Source: Thiothrix sp.
Lineage (GTDB): Bacteria; Pseudomonadota; Gammaproteobacteria; Thiotrichales; Thiotrichaceae
Reading direction: 5' to 3'
Assembly (NCBI GenBank): GCA_020442915.1
Contig: JAGRJD010000023.1
Location: 19,014 to 83,013, forward strand
Length of the DNA stretch: 64,000 bases
Notes under the pieces: generated by a model
Told to the model about the DNA's origin: nothing
What the model saw: the letters and a program-made list of their open reading frames with translations, nothing else
The model's database searches: none
Made by a program: the position numbers and the translations under genes
Shown here: one piece after another, positions 52,666-62,474 of the stretch
Position numbering within the stretch: the stretch's first letter is position 1
Layout of the letters: each line of letters starts with the position of its first letter

Positions 52666-54132
52666 ATGCCAGAGAATCTGTTGCTGGTGGACGATCAAAA
52701 GCGCTGGAGCAAAGACTACCCTGACTATCCGGCCCTGTCTGTCAATGATTACCTGACCGGCAGTGAGTGGACGAAAAAGCGGCGTGTCAATATTATCAAC
52801 CTGTGCCGGGACCTGTCCTATCAAAGTCTGGGCTATTATGCTTCACTGCTGGCAGAAGCGCGCGGGCACCGAATTATCCCTTCGGTCAGTACCCTGCATG
52901 ACCTGAGCCGCAAGACCCTGTACGGCCCGATCCTGGATGATCTGGATGAAGTGATCAACAAGGCCCTGCACCGCCAGGCTCAGGCACTCGACATTTCCCG
53001 CTTTGAGGTCATGCTGCATTTCGGGCAGTGTGAAAGCGAAGCGCTGCGTCCACTGGCTCGCAAACTGTATGAAGCTTTTCGCATACCCCTGTTGCGAGTG
53101 GAGTTCGCACGCAATGGCCGCTGGCGCATCCGCCGCCTGCGCCCCGGTGGTACCGGCCACCTGAGTACGCCCCAACAGGCATTCTTCATTCAGGCCCTGA
53201 GCGAACAGTTGCGCCAGAACTGGAAAAAACCGGCCAGTGCCAAGGCTGCCCGTTACGATCTGGCCATTCTCTATAATCCGGAAGAGGTCCTGCCACCTTC
53301 CGACAGCAAGGCCCTGCAGGCTTTCATCAAGGCGGGAGCGGAGGCTGGCATCAATGCCGAGCTGATCACCGCCAGGGACTTCGGGCGTCTGCTGGAGTAC
53401 GATGCCTTGTTCATCCGTGAAACCACGGGCCTCAATCACCATACCTACCGTTTTGCCCGCAAGGCAGCGAATGAGGGACTGGTGGTGATTGACGATCCGG
53501 ATTCGATTCGGCGCTGTGTGAACAAGATTTTCCTGTCCGAGCTTCTGAGTGCCAACCAGGTGCCAATCCCCGGCAGTGTCATCATCGGCAAGCATGAATT
53601 GACACGGGCCGAGCAGCTGGGTTATCCGGTGGTGCTCAAGATTCCGGATGGTTCGTTTTCACGCGGTATGGTCAAAGCCGCCAGCCGGGATGAACTGGAA
53701 AAGGGGGCGGCGGAACTGTTCCGGCATTCCGGACTGATTCTGGCCCAGGCCTATACCTATACCGAGTTTGACTGGCGCGTGGGCATCCTGAATGGTGAGG
53801 CCCTGTTCGGCTGCCGTTACTACATGTCACGCGGGCACTGGCAGATTGTCAATCATGCTGATGGCAAGATTCGTCAGGGTAAATGGGATACGCTGCCGAT
53901 CGAGGCGGTGCCGGTACAGGTGGTGGAAACCGCGCTCAAGGCAGCCCGGTTGATTGGTGACGGTCTGTATGGCGTGGACATGAAACAGACCGACAAGGGC
54001 GTGCTGGTGATCGAGGTCAACGACAACCCCAATATTGATCAGGGTGTGGAAGATCAGGTGCTGGGAAAGAAGCTCTATCAGCGGGTGATGGGGGAATTCC
54101 GGCGACGGCTGGACAAGCGCTTTGCGGGATAG
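52666..54132 (+). CDS. RimK-type ATP-grasp ligase with N-terminal alpha/beta domain
   Basis: A 488-residue protein. An N-terminal region of about 190 residues ([40 protein letters not shown]) precedes an ATP-grasp domain (about 270-488) with [16 protein letters not shown] as a nucleotide-binding segment and [11 protein letters not shown] as the metal-binding end. It resembles amide-bond-forming RimK relatives. With the divergent GNAT-C39 gene it forms a predicted peptide-ligation pair. Its last 55 bases overlap the convergent HMG-CoA lyase gene. Confidence 0.85.
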   Translation: MPENLLLVDDQKRWSKDYPDYPALSVNDYLTGSEWTKKRRVNIINLCRDLSYQSLGYYASLLAEARGHRIIPSVSTLHDLSRKTLYGPILDDLDEVINKALHRQAQALDISRFEVMLHFGQCESEALRPLARKLYEAFRIPLLRVEFARNGRWRIRRLRPGGTGHLSTPQQAFFIQALSEQLRQNWKKPASAKAARYDLAILYNPEEVLPPSDSKALQAFIKAGAEAGINAELITARDFGRLLEYDALFIRETTGLNHHTYRFARKAANEGLVVIDDPDSIRRCVNKIFLSELLSANQVPIPGSVIIGKHELTRAEQLGYPVVLKIPDGSFSRGMVKAASRDELEKGAAELFRHSGLILAQAYTYTEFDWRVGILNGEALFGCRYYMSRGHWQIVNHADGKIRQGKWDTLPIEAVPVQVVETALKAARLIGDGLYGVDMKQTDKGVLVIEVNDNPNIDQGVEDQVLGKKLYQRVMGEFRRRLDKRFAG

Positions 54133-55055
54133 CCGGAACCGGTTGCACCCCGGTCTGCCCTTGCAGCATGCACGCGCCCCAGTTTTGACGCGGGTTCGCG
54201 TCCCAGCGTGGTACAGATGTAGCGTCCAGCTTCCAGCAGCCTGTCGGGATCAATGCCGGTTTCAATACCCAGGCCGTTGAGCAGGTACAGCACGTCTTCG
54301 GTGGCGACATTGCCACTGGCACCTCGGGCGTAGGGGCAGCCGCCAAGCCCGGCCACCGAGCTGTCCACCACGGCGATGCCCTGTTGCAGAACGGCATGGA
54401 TATTCGCCAGTGCCTGCCCATAGGTATCATGAAAATGTACGGCGAGCTGTTGCACCGGCACCTGCTGACTGACACGCTCCACCATGGCCTGCGCCTTGAG
54501 TGGCGTACCGACGCCGATGGTGTCGCCCAGCGAAATCTCGTAACAGCCAAGCTCATGAAGTTGCCGGGCAATATCAGCCACCACAGCGCTATCAATCCCA
54601 CCCTCATAGGGGCAGCCCAGTACGCAGGAGACATAGCCACGCACCCGCAGCCCGTGGGCGTGCGCCTTCCGGATCACCGCATCGAAACGCGTCAGCCCTT
54701 CGGCAATGCTGCAGTGGGTATTGGTTTGCGAAAAGGTTTCCGAGGCGGCGGCAAATACCGCAATTTCCTGCACGCCTGCTGCCAGTGCCGCCTCCAGCCC
54801 GATCATATTGGGCACCAGCATTGGGTAGGACACGCCGGGCTGCTGCGTAATGCCACGAAAAACATCAGCACTGTCTGCCATCTGCGGCACCCATTTCGGG
54901 GACACAAAGCTGCCGACCTCAATCACGGATATGCCAGCGTCCTGCAAACGCTGCACCAGCCCGATGCGCACACCGACCGGCACCGGTGCCGGCTCATTCT
55001 GCAGCCCGTCACGCGGGCCGACTTCGACGATTTTCACCCGTTGCGGTAACGGCAT
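54078..55055 (-). CDS. mvaB: Hydroxymethylglutaryl-CoA lyase
   Basis: A 325-residue TIM-barrel enzyme. The N-terminus [15 protein letters not shown] has the metal-binding Asp, and [21 protein letters not shown] is the catalytic signature with its reactive cysteine. It splits HMG-CoA into acetyl-CoA and acetoacetate, ending leucine degradation. The C-terminus is about 25 residues longer than usual (from about [10 protein letters not shown]) and overlaps the convergent ATP-grasp gene by 55 bases. It follows the dehydrogenase gene by one base. Confidence 0.93.
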   Translation of the reverse strand: MPLPQRVKIVEVGPRDGLQNEPAPVPVGVRIGLVQRLQDAGISVIEVGSFVSPKWVPQMADSADVFRGITQQPGVSYPMLVPNMIGLEAALAAGVQEIAVFAAASETFSQTNTHCSIAEGLTRFDAVIRKAHAHGLRVRGYVSCVLGCPYEGGIDSAVVADIARQLHELGCYEISLGDTIGVGTPLKAQAMVERVSQQVPVQQLAVHFHDTYGQALANIHAVLQQGIAVVDSSVAGLGGCPYARGASGNVATEDVLYLLNGLGIETGIDPDRLLEAGRYICTTLGREPASKLGRVHAARADRGATGSGYPAKRLSSRRRNSPITR

Positions 55056-55056
55056 G

Positions 55057-56034
55057 TCATCCCACCCTGTCCGGAGGCTCGCCGACCTGATTGAGTGGTG
55101 TACCGGCCACGAAAGCGTTGATATTGGCGATCACCTGATTCCACAGGGCCTGCATGGCTTCGGTGCTGGCCCAGGCCACATGCGGAGTGACAATGACATT
55201 GGGGCGTTCCAGAATACCAAGCAGGGGGTTGTCGGCTGCGGGCGGTTCGCTGGTCAGCACATCAAAGCCTGCACCACTGATCAGACCCTGGTCCAGGGCC
55301 GTGACCAGATCATGCTCGTTCACCAGCCCGCCGCGTGAGGTATTGATCAGCAGGGGGTGACGCTGCATCTGCTCGAACTCGGGCAGCGCGATCAGGTGGC
55401 GGGTCGCTGGTGTCAGCGGGGCGTGCAGGCTGAGTACATCCGCCTGTGCCAGGACCGCTGTAAACGGCGTGTACAGTGCACCCATGGCTGCTGCGCCCTT
55501 GTGTGCGGCATACAGCACCCGCATGCCCAGTGCCCGGCCCATGGCACCGACCGCCTGCCCCAGAGCACCGGCTCCGATGATGCCCAGGGTGGAGCCATGC
55601 AGGTCACGAATGGGGTGATTGAAAAAGCAGAACTGTCCGGATTGCTGCCATGCGCCCCTGATCACATCCTGACGATAGCCCGTGAGTGAGCGGCGCAGGG
55701 CGAATATGAGCGCAAACGCATGTTCGGGGACGCTGTGTGTGGCGTAACCGCGCACATTCGAAACCACGATCCGACGCTCGCAGGTAACGCCAAGATCAAC
55801 CACATCATGGCCGGTTGCGGCGACCGCGATCATGGCCAGCCGGGGCAGCTGTGCCAGGGTGTCGGCACGCAGTGGCACCTTGTTGGTGATGACGATATTG
55901 GCATCCTGCAGGCGTTCGACCACCTGTTGGGGCGTGGTGTGCCGGTACTCCGTCCACTCATGGGGAAAATCCGGGTGGGTGAGCGTGACGCCGGGACCAA
56001 TGGTGTCACGGTCGAGAAAAACAATGCGGTACAT
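55057..56034 (-). CDS. D-2-hydroxyacid dehydrogenase (glycerate/hydroxypyruvate reductase-like)
   Basis: A 325-residue enzyme. The NAD site [20 protein letters not shown] and the catalytic motifs [13 protein letters not shown] (Arg) and [12 protein letters not shown] (His) are those of D-2-hydroxyacid dehydrogenases. It resembles HprA-type hydroxypyruvate reductases (about 320 residues). One base separates it from mvaB, so they share a transcript, though the pathways differ. Alternatives are glyoxylate or 2-ketoisocaproate reduction. Confidence 0.85.
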   Translation of the reverse strand: MYRIVFLDRDTIGPGVTLTHPDFPHEWTEYRHTTPQQVVERLQDANIVITNKVPLRADTLAQLPRLAMIAVAATGHDVVDLGVTCERRIVVSNVRGYATHSVPEHAFALIFALRRSLTGYRQDVIRGAWQQSGQFCFFNHPIRDLHGSTLGIIGAGALGQAVGAMGRALGMRVLYAAHKGAAAMGALYTPFTAVLAQADVLSLHAPLTPATRHLIALPEFEQMQRHPLLINTSRGGLVNEHDLVTALDQGLISGAGFDVLTSEPPAADNPLLGILERPNVIVTPHVAWASTEAMQALWNQVIANINAFVAGTPLNQVGEPPDRVG

Positions 56035-56166
56035 GAATGTTCTCTGGTGTGTCTGGCTATCGCTGAATAGCGCTGGATGCTCCCCAGTCTAGCACAAGGC
56101 CGGCCAATACAAAGCCCCTGGTCCGAAGGGCAGAACGGCCTTCTGCATGGATTTTTCCGGCAGGCA

Positions 56167-57714
56167 TCAGGCAACTTCCCAGTCAAAGCCGACAATATTG
56201 CGATCCGTCTTGCTGAATTCCACCCCGATCAGGTAGATCGGCTGGTTCAGGGCACGGTATTTATCCGCGTAAGCCTTGTCCTTGATCTGTTGCAGCGCCT
56301 TGCCTTCAGGCACCAGTTCCACCACCTTGAATTCAAAGATATACACCTGACCATTGAACTTCAGGGTCATGTCGATGCGCCCGAGGTTGCTGGTGTCTTC
56401 CAGCGTCACATCCAGCCCCAGCGAGGCGAAATAGGAATAGAACACACTGGCGTAATAGCCTTCGTAATCCTGGATGTGGTTGTTGGTGTACCACTGGTGC
56501 GGAATGCTGGCGAAGAAACTGTGGAACAACGGTTTCAGGCCCGCTATGTCATTGGCGCTCAACAGGCGGTATAACTGGCTGGCATGCAACACCTGCTGTG
56601 ATTTGTTCTGCACCAGGGCTGCCAGCAAACTGTTATTCAGGCTTTGATAGACTTCCCGGTTGGGGTAACCCAGTGTATAGAAAAACTGCCCGCCCAGGTT
56701 TTCTTCCTGTTTGATGGTCAGGTAGCCGGTCTGGAACAGTAATGCCTCCGTGCTGATGTCTCCGACATCAAAACTGGACAGCATGTCACTGCTGCTGAGC
56801 AGATTATCCAGTTTCAGCGTGGGTACCTGGCGTTTCAGCAGTTGTTCCACCAGAAACGTGGGCGTGCCGGTTTCAAACCAGTAGCTCTTGAAGCTATGGT
56901 TCCTGAACAGTTGCAGAATATCAAACGGGTTGTAAACCCCTTCCCCCAGCCAGTGGTAACCGTTATACCAGTCACGGATTTCGTCCCGATCCAGCCTTGG
57001 CAGTTCGGGGGCAAACACGCTGTCAATGTCTGCATCGGTGTAACCACACAGGCTGGAATACCCCGGAATCAGCGTAATGTCTTCCAGATTGTTCAAACCG
57101 GAAAACAGGCTGACCTTGGAGAACTTGCTGACACCGGTCAAAAAACTGAAGCGGATATGGGAGTCGAAATCCTTGATGGTGGCGTAGAAGCCGCGCAGGA
57201 AATCACGGTTGGCTTTGGCTACCTCGGGGTATTCCAGTGCATCCAGGATTGGTTTGTCGTATTCGTCGACCAGTACCACCACCGGCTTGCCGGTTTTGAC
57301 CTTGATCTTTTCCAGCAGATCCGCGAAGCGACTACCCGCATCGTCAAACTCGGCCTGAAAGCCAAAATCACGTTCCATCTGGGTAAGCTGCTGGTGCAGG
57401 GACTCGCCCAGCGCCTGGGACTCACGGTAGTTCTTGCGCCCGAAGCTGAAGCGCAATACCGGGAAAGGTTCTGCCCAGTCCCAGTGTCCATGGATGGCCA
57501 GCCCCTGAAACAAGGGTTCATTGCCTTCAAACAGTTCCTTGAGGGTATCCAGCAGCAGGCTTTTGCCGAAGCGGCGTGGGCGCGAGAGGAAGTAGTGTTT
57601 GCCTGCGTCGACCAGTTGCCCGATCATCCCGGTCTTGTCCACGTAATAGTGATGGTTCTCGCGGATTTCGCGGAAGGTCTGGATGCCGATGGGCAGGCGT
57701 TTGCGTTGAGTCAT
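56167..57714 (-). CDS. AAA-ATPase-like protein with PD-(D/E)XK nuclease domain
   Basis: From the ATG at 57714 the product is 515 residues; an ATG six codons upstream (57732) is possible. An AAA-ATPase-like domain (1-250) opens with FREIRENHHYYVDKTG and has a modified Walker A (SRPRRFGKSLLL) and Walker B (VVVLVDEYDKPI). The C-terminal PD-(D/E)XK region (about 440-500) has IDMTLKFNGQVYIFEFKV. The family is often multi-copy and horizontally spread; function is unknown. It lies between metabolic genes and looks like an insertion. Confidence 0.85.
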   Translation of the reverse strand: MTQRKRLPIGIQTFREIRENHHYYVDKTGMIGQLVDAGKHYFLSRPRRFGKSLLLDTLKELFEGNEPLFQGLAIHGHWDWAEPFPVLRFSFGRKNYRESQALGESLHQQLTQMERDFGFQAEFDDAGSRFADLLEKIKVKTGKPVVVLVDEYDKPILDALEYPEVAKANRDFLRGFYATIKDFDSHIRFSFLTGVSKFSKVSLFSGLNNLEDITLIPGYSSLCGYTDADIDSVFAPELPRLDRDEIRDWYNGYHWLGEGVYNPFDILQLFRNHSFKSYWFETGTPTFLVEQLLKRQVPTLKLDNLLSSSDMLSSFDVGDISTEALLFQTGYLTIKQEENLGGQFFYTLGYPNREVYQSLNNSLLAALVQNKSQQVLHASQLYRLLSANDIAGLKPLFHSFFASIPHQWYTNNHIQDYEGYYASVFYSYFASLGLDVTLEDTSNLGRIDMTLKFNGQVYIFEFKVVELVPEGKALQQIKDKAYADKYRALNQPIYLIGVEFSKTDRNIVGFDWEVA

Positions 57715-57790
57715 GGCGGTTGTCCATTGCATGGTATGGAGGAGTCCCTGACCGTGATAGTAACATGACTGGCATGCCCCTTTTTCCGCT

Positions 57791-59083
57791 TTAAAAGGCG
57801 TGGAAAACATGGTTTTCTCCACTGACCAGAATGCTGCGATCTGGTGCAAAGTGGGTGTAAAAGGGCAGAAAAGCTCCCCCCAGTGCACGTGCCTTGCTGC
57901 CGATCCGCCCGGCGTACAGACGTGGCAGGCTGAGCCCTTCCAGGTCCAGACTGCTGATGGCCTGCTCCACCTCGGCTGTCAGGCGTGCAGTCATGTTGGC
58001 CGGCATCAGGCTGTCGATCACGACCCCCTCGAAATCGATCACACTGATGGCGGACACGATGGCGTAGGCGATCGCCGGGGCGGCCTGTGCCATCCAGGCA
58101 TCCATGATGTGCTGGTGTGCATCCGGTATGCCGCTTTTCCCGGCTGCGCCGAAGGCTTCCAGTGCCCGATCCGGATTGGCACCCAGCGCGACAAGGCGCC
58201 GGTACATCAGGTACAGTGAAGCACAGTTGATCAGCTGGACCGTATTGCCGTCTGTATGGCCATCTGGCAACGGCTGTCCGGTATGACCAGGATCGGCATA
58301 ATGCCGTGGCAGCGGCATGGAGCCCAGTGCACCGGCATTGTTGAAACTGCCGTTGTAGAGTGTGCGGTTCATGATGATGCCGCCACCGATAAATGTGCCG
58401 ACGAAGATGTAGAGGTAGTTGTTGAGGCGGGGCGGACTGTCGAACTCCAGGGCGGCGATACAGGCTGCTGTTGCATCATTGACCAGCCACACCGGCAGTT
58501 CCGGGTGGTCTTCCTGTACGGTTTTCTTGATGTCGGTGCGGTTCCAGGATTGTGTGATGTGATCCGGAATATCGGCTTCCAGCTGCCAGCCTCCCAGACC
58601 ATACGGTGAGGCAATGCCAATGCCGAGAAGGCGCTTGCGGTGGCTGGCCGGCAGCCGCTTCCGGAGCAGGTGCAGGGCCGCACTGATCTGTGGAAAGATG
58701 AAGTCGGGATCGGGATAGGGATAGGTGTGGGTGATCTGGTCCAGAATGTCACCCACGAAATTGATCAGGATCACATCCAGGCTGCGGCGTCCGATCTTGA
58801 CGCCGAGTGACAATGCACCTTCCGGGTTGAGGGCGATGGGGATGGCCGGCTGCCCCACCTTGCCGGCGGCTTTCAGGGGTTTCTGCTTGTGCAGCAGCTG
58901 TTGTTCGATCAGGCGGTTGATGATGACGGAAGCTGTCTGGGCGCTGAGGTTGGTCATGCGTGCGATTTCCGCCTTCGGCAGGCTGCCGGCACGCCGGATG
59001 AGTTGCAGGATCAGGCGCTCATTGTACTGGGCGATACCTGTCAGATTGCTGCCTCCGGTCTGGTGTAATGGTGTGTTTTTCAT
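57791..59083 (-). CDS. ROK-family transcriptional repressor of the fructose cluster
   Basis: From the ATG at 59083 (AGGGA upstream) the product is 430 residues. An N-terminal winged helix (LPKAEIARMTNLSAQTASVIINRL) precedes a ROK sugar-kinase-like domain. The usual ROK zinc motif CxCGxxGC is absent; the corresponding stretch GALGSMPLPRHYADPG has no cysteine. It is divergent from frcB over 211 bases and probably represses it in the absence of fructose. It is analogous in position to FrcR. Confidence 0.88.
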   Translation of the reverse strand: MKNTPLHQTGGSNLTGIAQYNERLILQLIRRAGSLPKAEIARMTNLSAQTASVIINRLIEQQLLHKQKPLKAAGKVGQPAIPIALNPEGALSLGVKIGRRSLDVILINFVGDILDQITHTYPYPDPDFIFPQISAALHLLRKRLPASHRKRLLGIGIASPYGLGGWQLEADIPDHITQSWNRTDIKKTVQEDHPELPVWLVNDATAACIAALEFDSPPRLNNYLYIFVGTFIGGGIIMNRTLYNGSFNNAGALGSMPLPRHYADPGHTGQPLPDGHTDGNTVQLINCASLYLMYRRLVALGANPDRALEAFGAAGKSGIPDAHQHIMDAWMAQAAPAIAYAIVSAISVIDFEGVVIDSLMPANMTARLTAEVEQAISSLDLEGLSLPRLYAGRIGSKARALGGAFLPFYTHFAPDRSILVSGENHVFHAF

Positions 59084-59160
59084 CAAATTGTCCCTAAGCT
59101 CGCCATCGGATGCAGCCCATCTGCCGCTGGCCTGCCATGTCACAAAGGTAATCGGTTTTA

Positions 59161-59215
59161 AATAATAAATCAATTTGAATTATTTATTGACATCTGCAAC
59201 TGCTCCGATTAGCCT
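59161..59215 (+). promoter_or_regulatory. Probable frcBCA promoter and AT-rich operator
   Basis: TTGACA (59187-59192) and TAGCCT (59210-59215), 17 bp apart, form a promoter 80 bases before the frcB ATG. Just upstream, AATAAAT and ATTTATT arms form an imperfect AT-rich inverted repeat (about 59164-59188) that could bind the divergent ROK repressor. Confidence 0.5.
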
Positions 59216-59294
59216 AAACCGTATCGGCAGCCTCTGGCACCTCCGGTGCCCGGTTGTTGACAGACCGTACCGAAATGATTGGAGGAAACCCCTT

Positions 59295-60314
59295 ATGTTG
59301 AAGCGTAATGCATCTGCTCTGGCACTGGCTGCCAGTCTGCTGGTTCCTGTGGCAGCCCAGGCAGAAGGTATTGTCGGCCTGATCACCAAGACCAATACCA
59401 ATCCGTTTTTCGTCAAGATGAAAGAAGGTGCCGAGGCCAAGGCGAAGGAGCTGGGTGTCGAACTGCGCAGCTTTGCCGGCAAGATTGATGGCGATAACGA
59501 GTCTCAGGTGGAAGCCGTCGAGAACCTGATCGCTGCCGGTGCCAAAGGCATCCTGATCACCCCCAATGATTCCAAGGCCATTGTGCCCTCGATTGCGAAA
59601 GCCCGTGAAGCCGGACTGCTGGTCATCGCGCTGGACACTCCGCTGGAGCCGGCTGATGCTGCGGATGCCACGTTTGCCACCGATAACTTCAAGGCTGGTG
59701 AGCTGATTGGCGAGTGGGCAGCAGCCACCCTGGGTGACAAGGCCAGGGATGCCAGCATCGCCATGCTGGACCTGAACGCCAACGAGGTTTCGGTTGACGT
59801 GCTGCGTGACCAGGGATTCCTGAAGGGCTTCGGGATTGATGTGAAAGACGACAAGGACATTGGTGATGAGGAGGATGCACGCATCATCGGCCATGATGTG
59901 ACTGATGGCAATGAGGAAGGTGGCCGTACCGCGATGGAGAACCTGCTGCAGAAAAGCGGGGGCGAGGTCGATCTGGTCTATACCATCAACGAGCCGGCAG
60001 CTGCCGGTGCGTATGAGGCCCTGAAAGCGGTCGGCAAGGAAAAGGAGGTGCTGATTGTGTCGATTGACGGGGGTTGTCCCGGCGTCAAGAACATCAAGGA
60101 AGGTGTCATCGGTGCCACTTCCATGCAGTTCCCGCTGCTGATGGCTTCCATGGGGGTCGAGGCCATTGTCGAATTCGCGAAGTCCGGCAAGAAACCGGAA
60201 AACTCCGAAGGGCTGGACTTCTTCAACACCGGTGTTGAACTGATCACCGATGCACCGGTTGACGGTATTGAATCCCAGACTGCCGATCAGGGTCTGGAAA
60301 AGTGCTGGGGCTGA
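59295..60314 (+). CDS. frcB: Fructose ABC transporter substrate-binding protein FrcB
   Basis: The ATG at 59295 (GGAGGA upstream) gives 339 residues; the frame opens 40 codons earlier. A signal peptide ends AAQAEG. The mature protein is a type I sugar-binding protein, and the run [18 protein letters not shown] plus [20 protein letters not shown] match my memory of Sinorhizobium FrcB very closely, to the C-terminal GLEKCWG. It delivers fructose (also ribose and mannose in Sinorhizobium) to FrcC/FrcA. Confidence 0.93.
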   Translation: MLKRNASALALAASLLVPVAAQAEGIVGLITKTNTNPFFVKMKEGAEAKAKELGVELRSFAGKIDGDNESQVEAVENLIAAGAKGILITPNDSKAIVPSIAKAREAGLLVIALDTPLEPADAADATFATDNFKAGELIGEWAAATLGDKARDASIAMLDLNANEVSVDVLRDQGFLKGFGIDVKDDKDIGDEEDARIIGHDVTDGNEEGGRTAMENLLQKSGGEVDLVYTINEPAAAGAYEALKAVGKEKEVLIVSIDGGCPGVKNIKEGVIGATSMQFPLLMASMGVEAIVEFAKSGKKPENSEGLDFFNTGVELITDAPVDGIESQTADQGLEKCWG

Positions 60315-60337
60315 GGCCCCGATCCTGAATGCTCCCG

Positions 60338-60358
60338 GCCCCCCTTTCTCCGGGGGGC
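60338..60358 (+). promoter_or_regulatory. GC-rich stem-loop between frcB and frcC
   Basis: GCCCCCC (60338-60344) pairs with GGGGGGC (60352-60358) around a 7-base loop. It has no T-run. Like the hairpin after dctP, it probably stabilises the upstream mRNA so that the binding protein is made in excess. Confidence 0.6.
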
Positions 60359-60456
60359 GTCCGGATATCTGCCCTGGCGGTGATGCGGCCTTCCTGATCG
60401 AGGTGGAGCGGGGGAGATTTTTTCAACCATGACCCGTTCTTGAGGAGGAGTGTGGT

Positions 60457-61509
60457 ATGTCCAATGACAATTTTGAAGCGGTTGCCGAGGCTGCCGGTGG
60501 TTCCGTGGCATCTTTCGAGCCGGAACACCTGGGCTTCGGCGAGCGTCTGCAACGTTTTCTGCATAACTATCCCACGGCTGCCCCGGCTTTTGTGCTGCTG
60601 GTGGCGGTGGTGGGGTTCTACCTGATCGTCGGATCAAGGTTCCTGTCCGCTTTCAACCTCTCGCTGGTATTCCAGCAGGTGACGATCATCGGCATTATCG
60701 GCGTGGCCCAGACCCTGGTGATCCTGACTGCCGGTATTGATCTTTCGGTCGGGGCCATCATGGTACTGTGCTCGGTGATCATGGGGCGCACGGCGGTGCT
60801 GATGGGATTACCCGCGCCACTGGCCCTGATGCTGGGATTGCTGGCCGGAGCTGCCTGCGGGGCCATCAACGGTCTTTTGATCACGCGCCTGCGCCTGCCA
60901 CCTTTCATCACCACACTGGGCACCTGGAGCATCTTCTTTGCCCTGAACCTGTGGTATTCCGAAAGTGAAACCATCCGCTCGCAGGACCTCGCCACTCAGG
61001 CCGGGCTGCTGCAATGGATGGGGGTTTCCTTCAATATGGCCGGTGCACGCATCACCATGGGAACCCTCACCATGCTGGTGCTGTTTTTCGGCATGTGGTT
61101 TGCACTTAACCATACGCCCTGGGGGCGGCATGTGTACGCGACCGGTGATGACCCGCAGGCGGCCCAGCTCGCCGGCATCAATACCGACAGGGTGCTGCTG
61201 TCGGTCTATATCGTGGCAGGTGTAATCTGTGCGCTGGCGGCCTGGGCACTGATCGGACGTATCGGCTCGGTCAGTCCGCAGGCCGGGCAGTCCGCCAACC
61301 TTGACAGCATCACCGCAGTCGTGATCGGTGGTACCAGCCTGTTCGGTGGCCGGGGTGCGATTGCCGGTACCCTGATCGGTGCACTGGTGGTGGGTGTGTT
61401 CCGCAACGGGCTGGCATTGGCCGGGGTGGATGTGTTGTGGCAGGAGTTTGCCATCGGCCTGCTGATCATTACGGCGGTGGCAACGGACCAGTGGATACGG
61501 AGGGTTTGA
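60457..61509 (+). CDS. frcC: Fructose ABC transporter permease FrcC
   Basis: A 350-residue RbsC-type permease with about 8-10 helices. AQTLVILTAGIDLSVGAIMVLCSVIMG and VVIGGTSLFGGRGAIAGTLIGALVVGVFRNGLAL are family signatures. It forms the channel for fructose imported by FrcB. It follows frcB by 142 bases containing a GC hairpin and precedes frcA by two bases. GAGGAG precedes the ATG. Confidence 0.93.
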   Translation: MSNDNFEAVAEAAGGSVASFEPEHLGFGERLQRFLHNYPTAAPAFVLLVAVVGFYLIVGSRFLSAFNLSLVFQQVTIIGIIGVAQTLVILTAGIDLSVGAIMVLCSVIMGRTAVLMGLPAPLALMLGLLAGAACGAINGLLITRLRLPPFITTLGTWSIFFALNLWYSESETIRSQDLATQAGLLQWMGVSFNMAGARITMGTLTMLVLFFGMWFALNHTPWGRHVYATGDDPQAAQLAGINTDRVLLSVYIVAGVICALAAWALIGRIGSVSPQAGQSANLDSITAVVIGGTSLFGGRGAIAGTLIGALVVGVFRNGLALAGVDVLWQEFAIGLLIITAVATDQWIRRV

Positions 61510-61511
61510 CC

Positions 61512-62324
61512 ATGGCGGCTGAAAAACTGCAACCCATTCTGGCCGGACGCAATCTGGTCAAGCGTTACGGGCGTGTCACGGCGCTGGATCATTCCGATTT
61601 TGACCTTTATCCGGGCGAAGTGCTGGCGGTCATCGGTGACAATGGCGCCGGTAAGTCCTCACTGATCAAGGCCCTGACCGGTGCGGCACCACCCGATAGC
61701 GGCGAGGTGTTTCTGGACGGAAAAAAGGTCGAGTTCCGCAATCCCATGGATGGGCGTCAGGCCGGGATTGAAACCGTGTACCAGACGCTGGCGGTGTCGC
61801 CTTCCCTTGACATCGTGGACAACCTGTTTCTGGGGCGTGAGCGCCTCAAGCCCGGCTTTCTGGGCAAATGGCTGCACATGCTGGACCGCAAAAGCATGGC
61901 GGCTGTGGCGCGTGACAAGCTGTCCGAGCTGGGATTGCTGACCATCCAGAACATCCGCCAGCCGGTGGAAACCCTCTCCGGCGGCCAGCGTCAGGCGGTG
62001 GCCGTGGCGCGTGCAGCAGCTTTCGGCAGCAAGGTGGTGATCATGGATGAACCCACCGCCGCACTCGGGGTCAAGGAGTCACGCCGGGTGTTGAACCTGA
62101 TCAAGGATGTACGTGACCGGGGCATGCCGGTGGTTCTGATCAGTCACAACATGCCGCATGTCTGGGAGGTGGCGGACCGGATTCATGTCCATCGGCTGGG
62201 CAGGCGGCATGCCGTGATCCGGCCCCGGACCCACACCATGTCGGAAGGTGTGGCCATCATGACCGGAGCCATGGATCCGAACACGCATGCCGCCGGTGCT
62301 TTTGCCCTGCCTGAAGGGGCCTGA
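61512..62324 (+). CDS. frcA: Fructose ABC transporter ATPase FrcA
   Basis: From the ATG at 61512 the product is 270 residues; the frame opens earlier within frcC. Walker A is GDNGAGKSSLIKAL (about 42-55), the ABC signature LSGGQRQAVAVARA and Walker B VVIMDEPTAALGVKES follow. It is a single-domain ATPase like Sinorhizobium FrcA, unlike the double-domain RbsA. It powers fructose uptake. A 12-bp stem-loop lies after the stop. Confidence 0.93.
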   Translation: MAAEKLQPILAGRNLVKRYGRVTALDHSDFDLYPGEVLAVIGDNGAGKSSLIKALTGAAPPDSGEVFLDGKKVEFRNPMDGRQAGIETVYQTLAVSPSLDIVDNLFLGRERLKPGFLGKWLHMLDRKSMAAVARDKLSELGLLTIQNIRQPVETLSGGQRQAVAVARAAAFGSKVVIMDEPTAALGVKESRRVLNLIKDVRDRGMPVVLISHNMPHVWEVADRIHVHRLGRRHAVIRPRTHTMSEGVAIMTGAMDPNTHAAGAFALPEGA

Positions 62325-62337
62325 TAGTTCCGGCATG

Positions 62338-62370
62338 GCCAGCCGGACCGCAGTGTTACGGTCCGGTGGC
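62338..62370 (+). promoter_or_regulatory. Stem-loop after frcA
   Basis: GCCA-g-CCGGACCG (62338-62350) pairs with CGGTCCGG-TGGC (62359-62370), 12 bp with one bulge and an 8-base loop. There is no T-run, so it is probably an mRNA end-stabiliser or a weak terminator before the fructokinase gene. Confidence 0.5.
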
Positions 62371-62418
62371 TTGGGAAAACTGCGGCGCTATGGCATATTC
62401 ACATTCAGCTTACTTCTT

Positions 62419-62430
62419 CAAAGCGCTTTG
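62419..62430. promoter_or_regulatory. LacI-family-like operator before fructokinase
   Basis: CAAAGCGCTTTG is a perfect palindrome with the AAAGCGCTTT core of many LacI/GalR-family operators. It lies immediately 5' of a possible -10 (TATGAT, 62433-62438), 45 bases before the fructokinase ATG. A separate regulator, not encoded here, probably controls the kinase-zwf unit. Confidence 0.5.
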
Positions 62431-62474
62431 GGTATGATTTAATAGTGCCGCCATTATCATGAGGGAGCGTATCC

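Noticed and set aside
56167..57714. AAA/PD-(D/E)XK gene as a stand-alone anti-phage system
   Set aside because: The family is common and multi-copy with no demonstrated defence role that I know. No partner gene is next to it.
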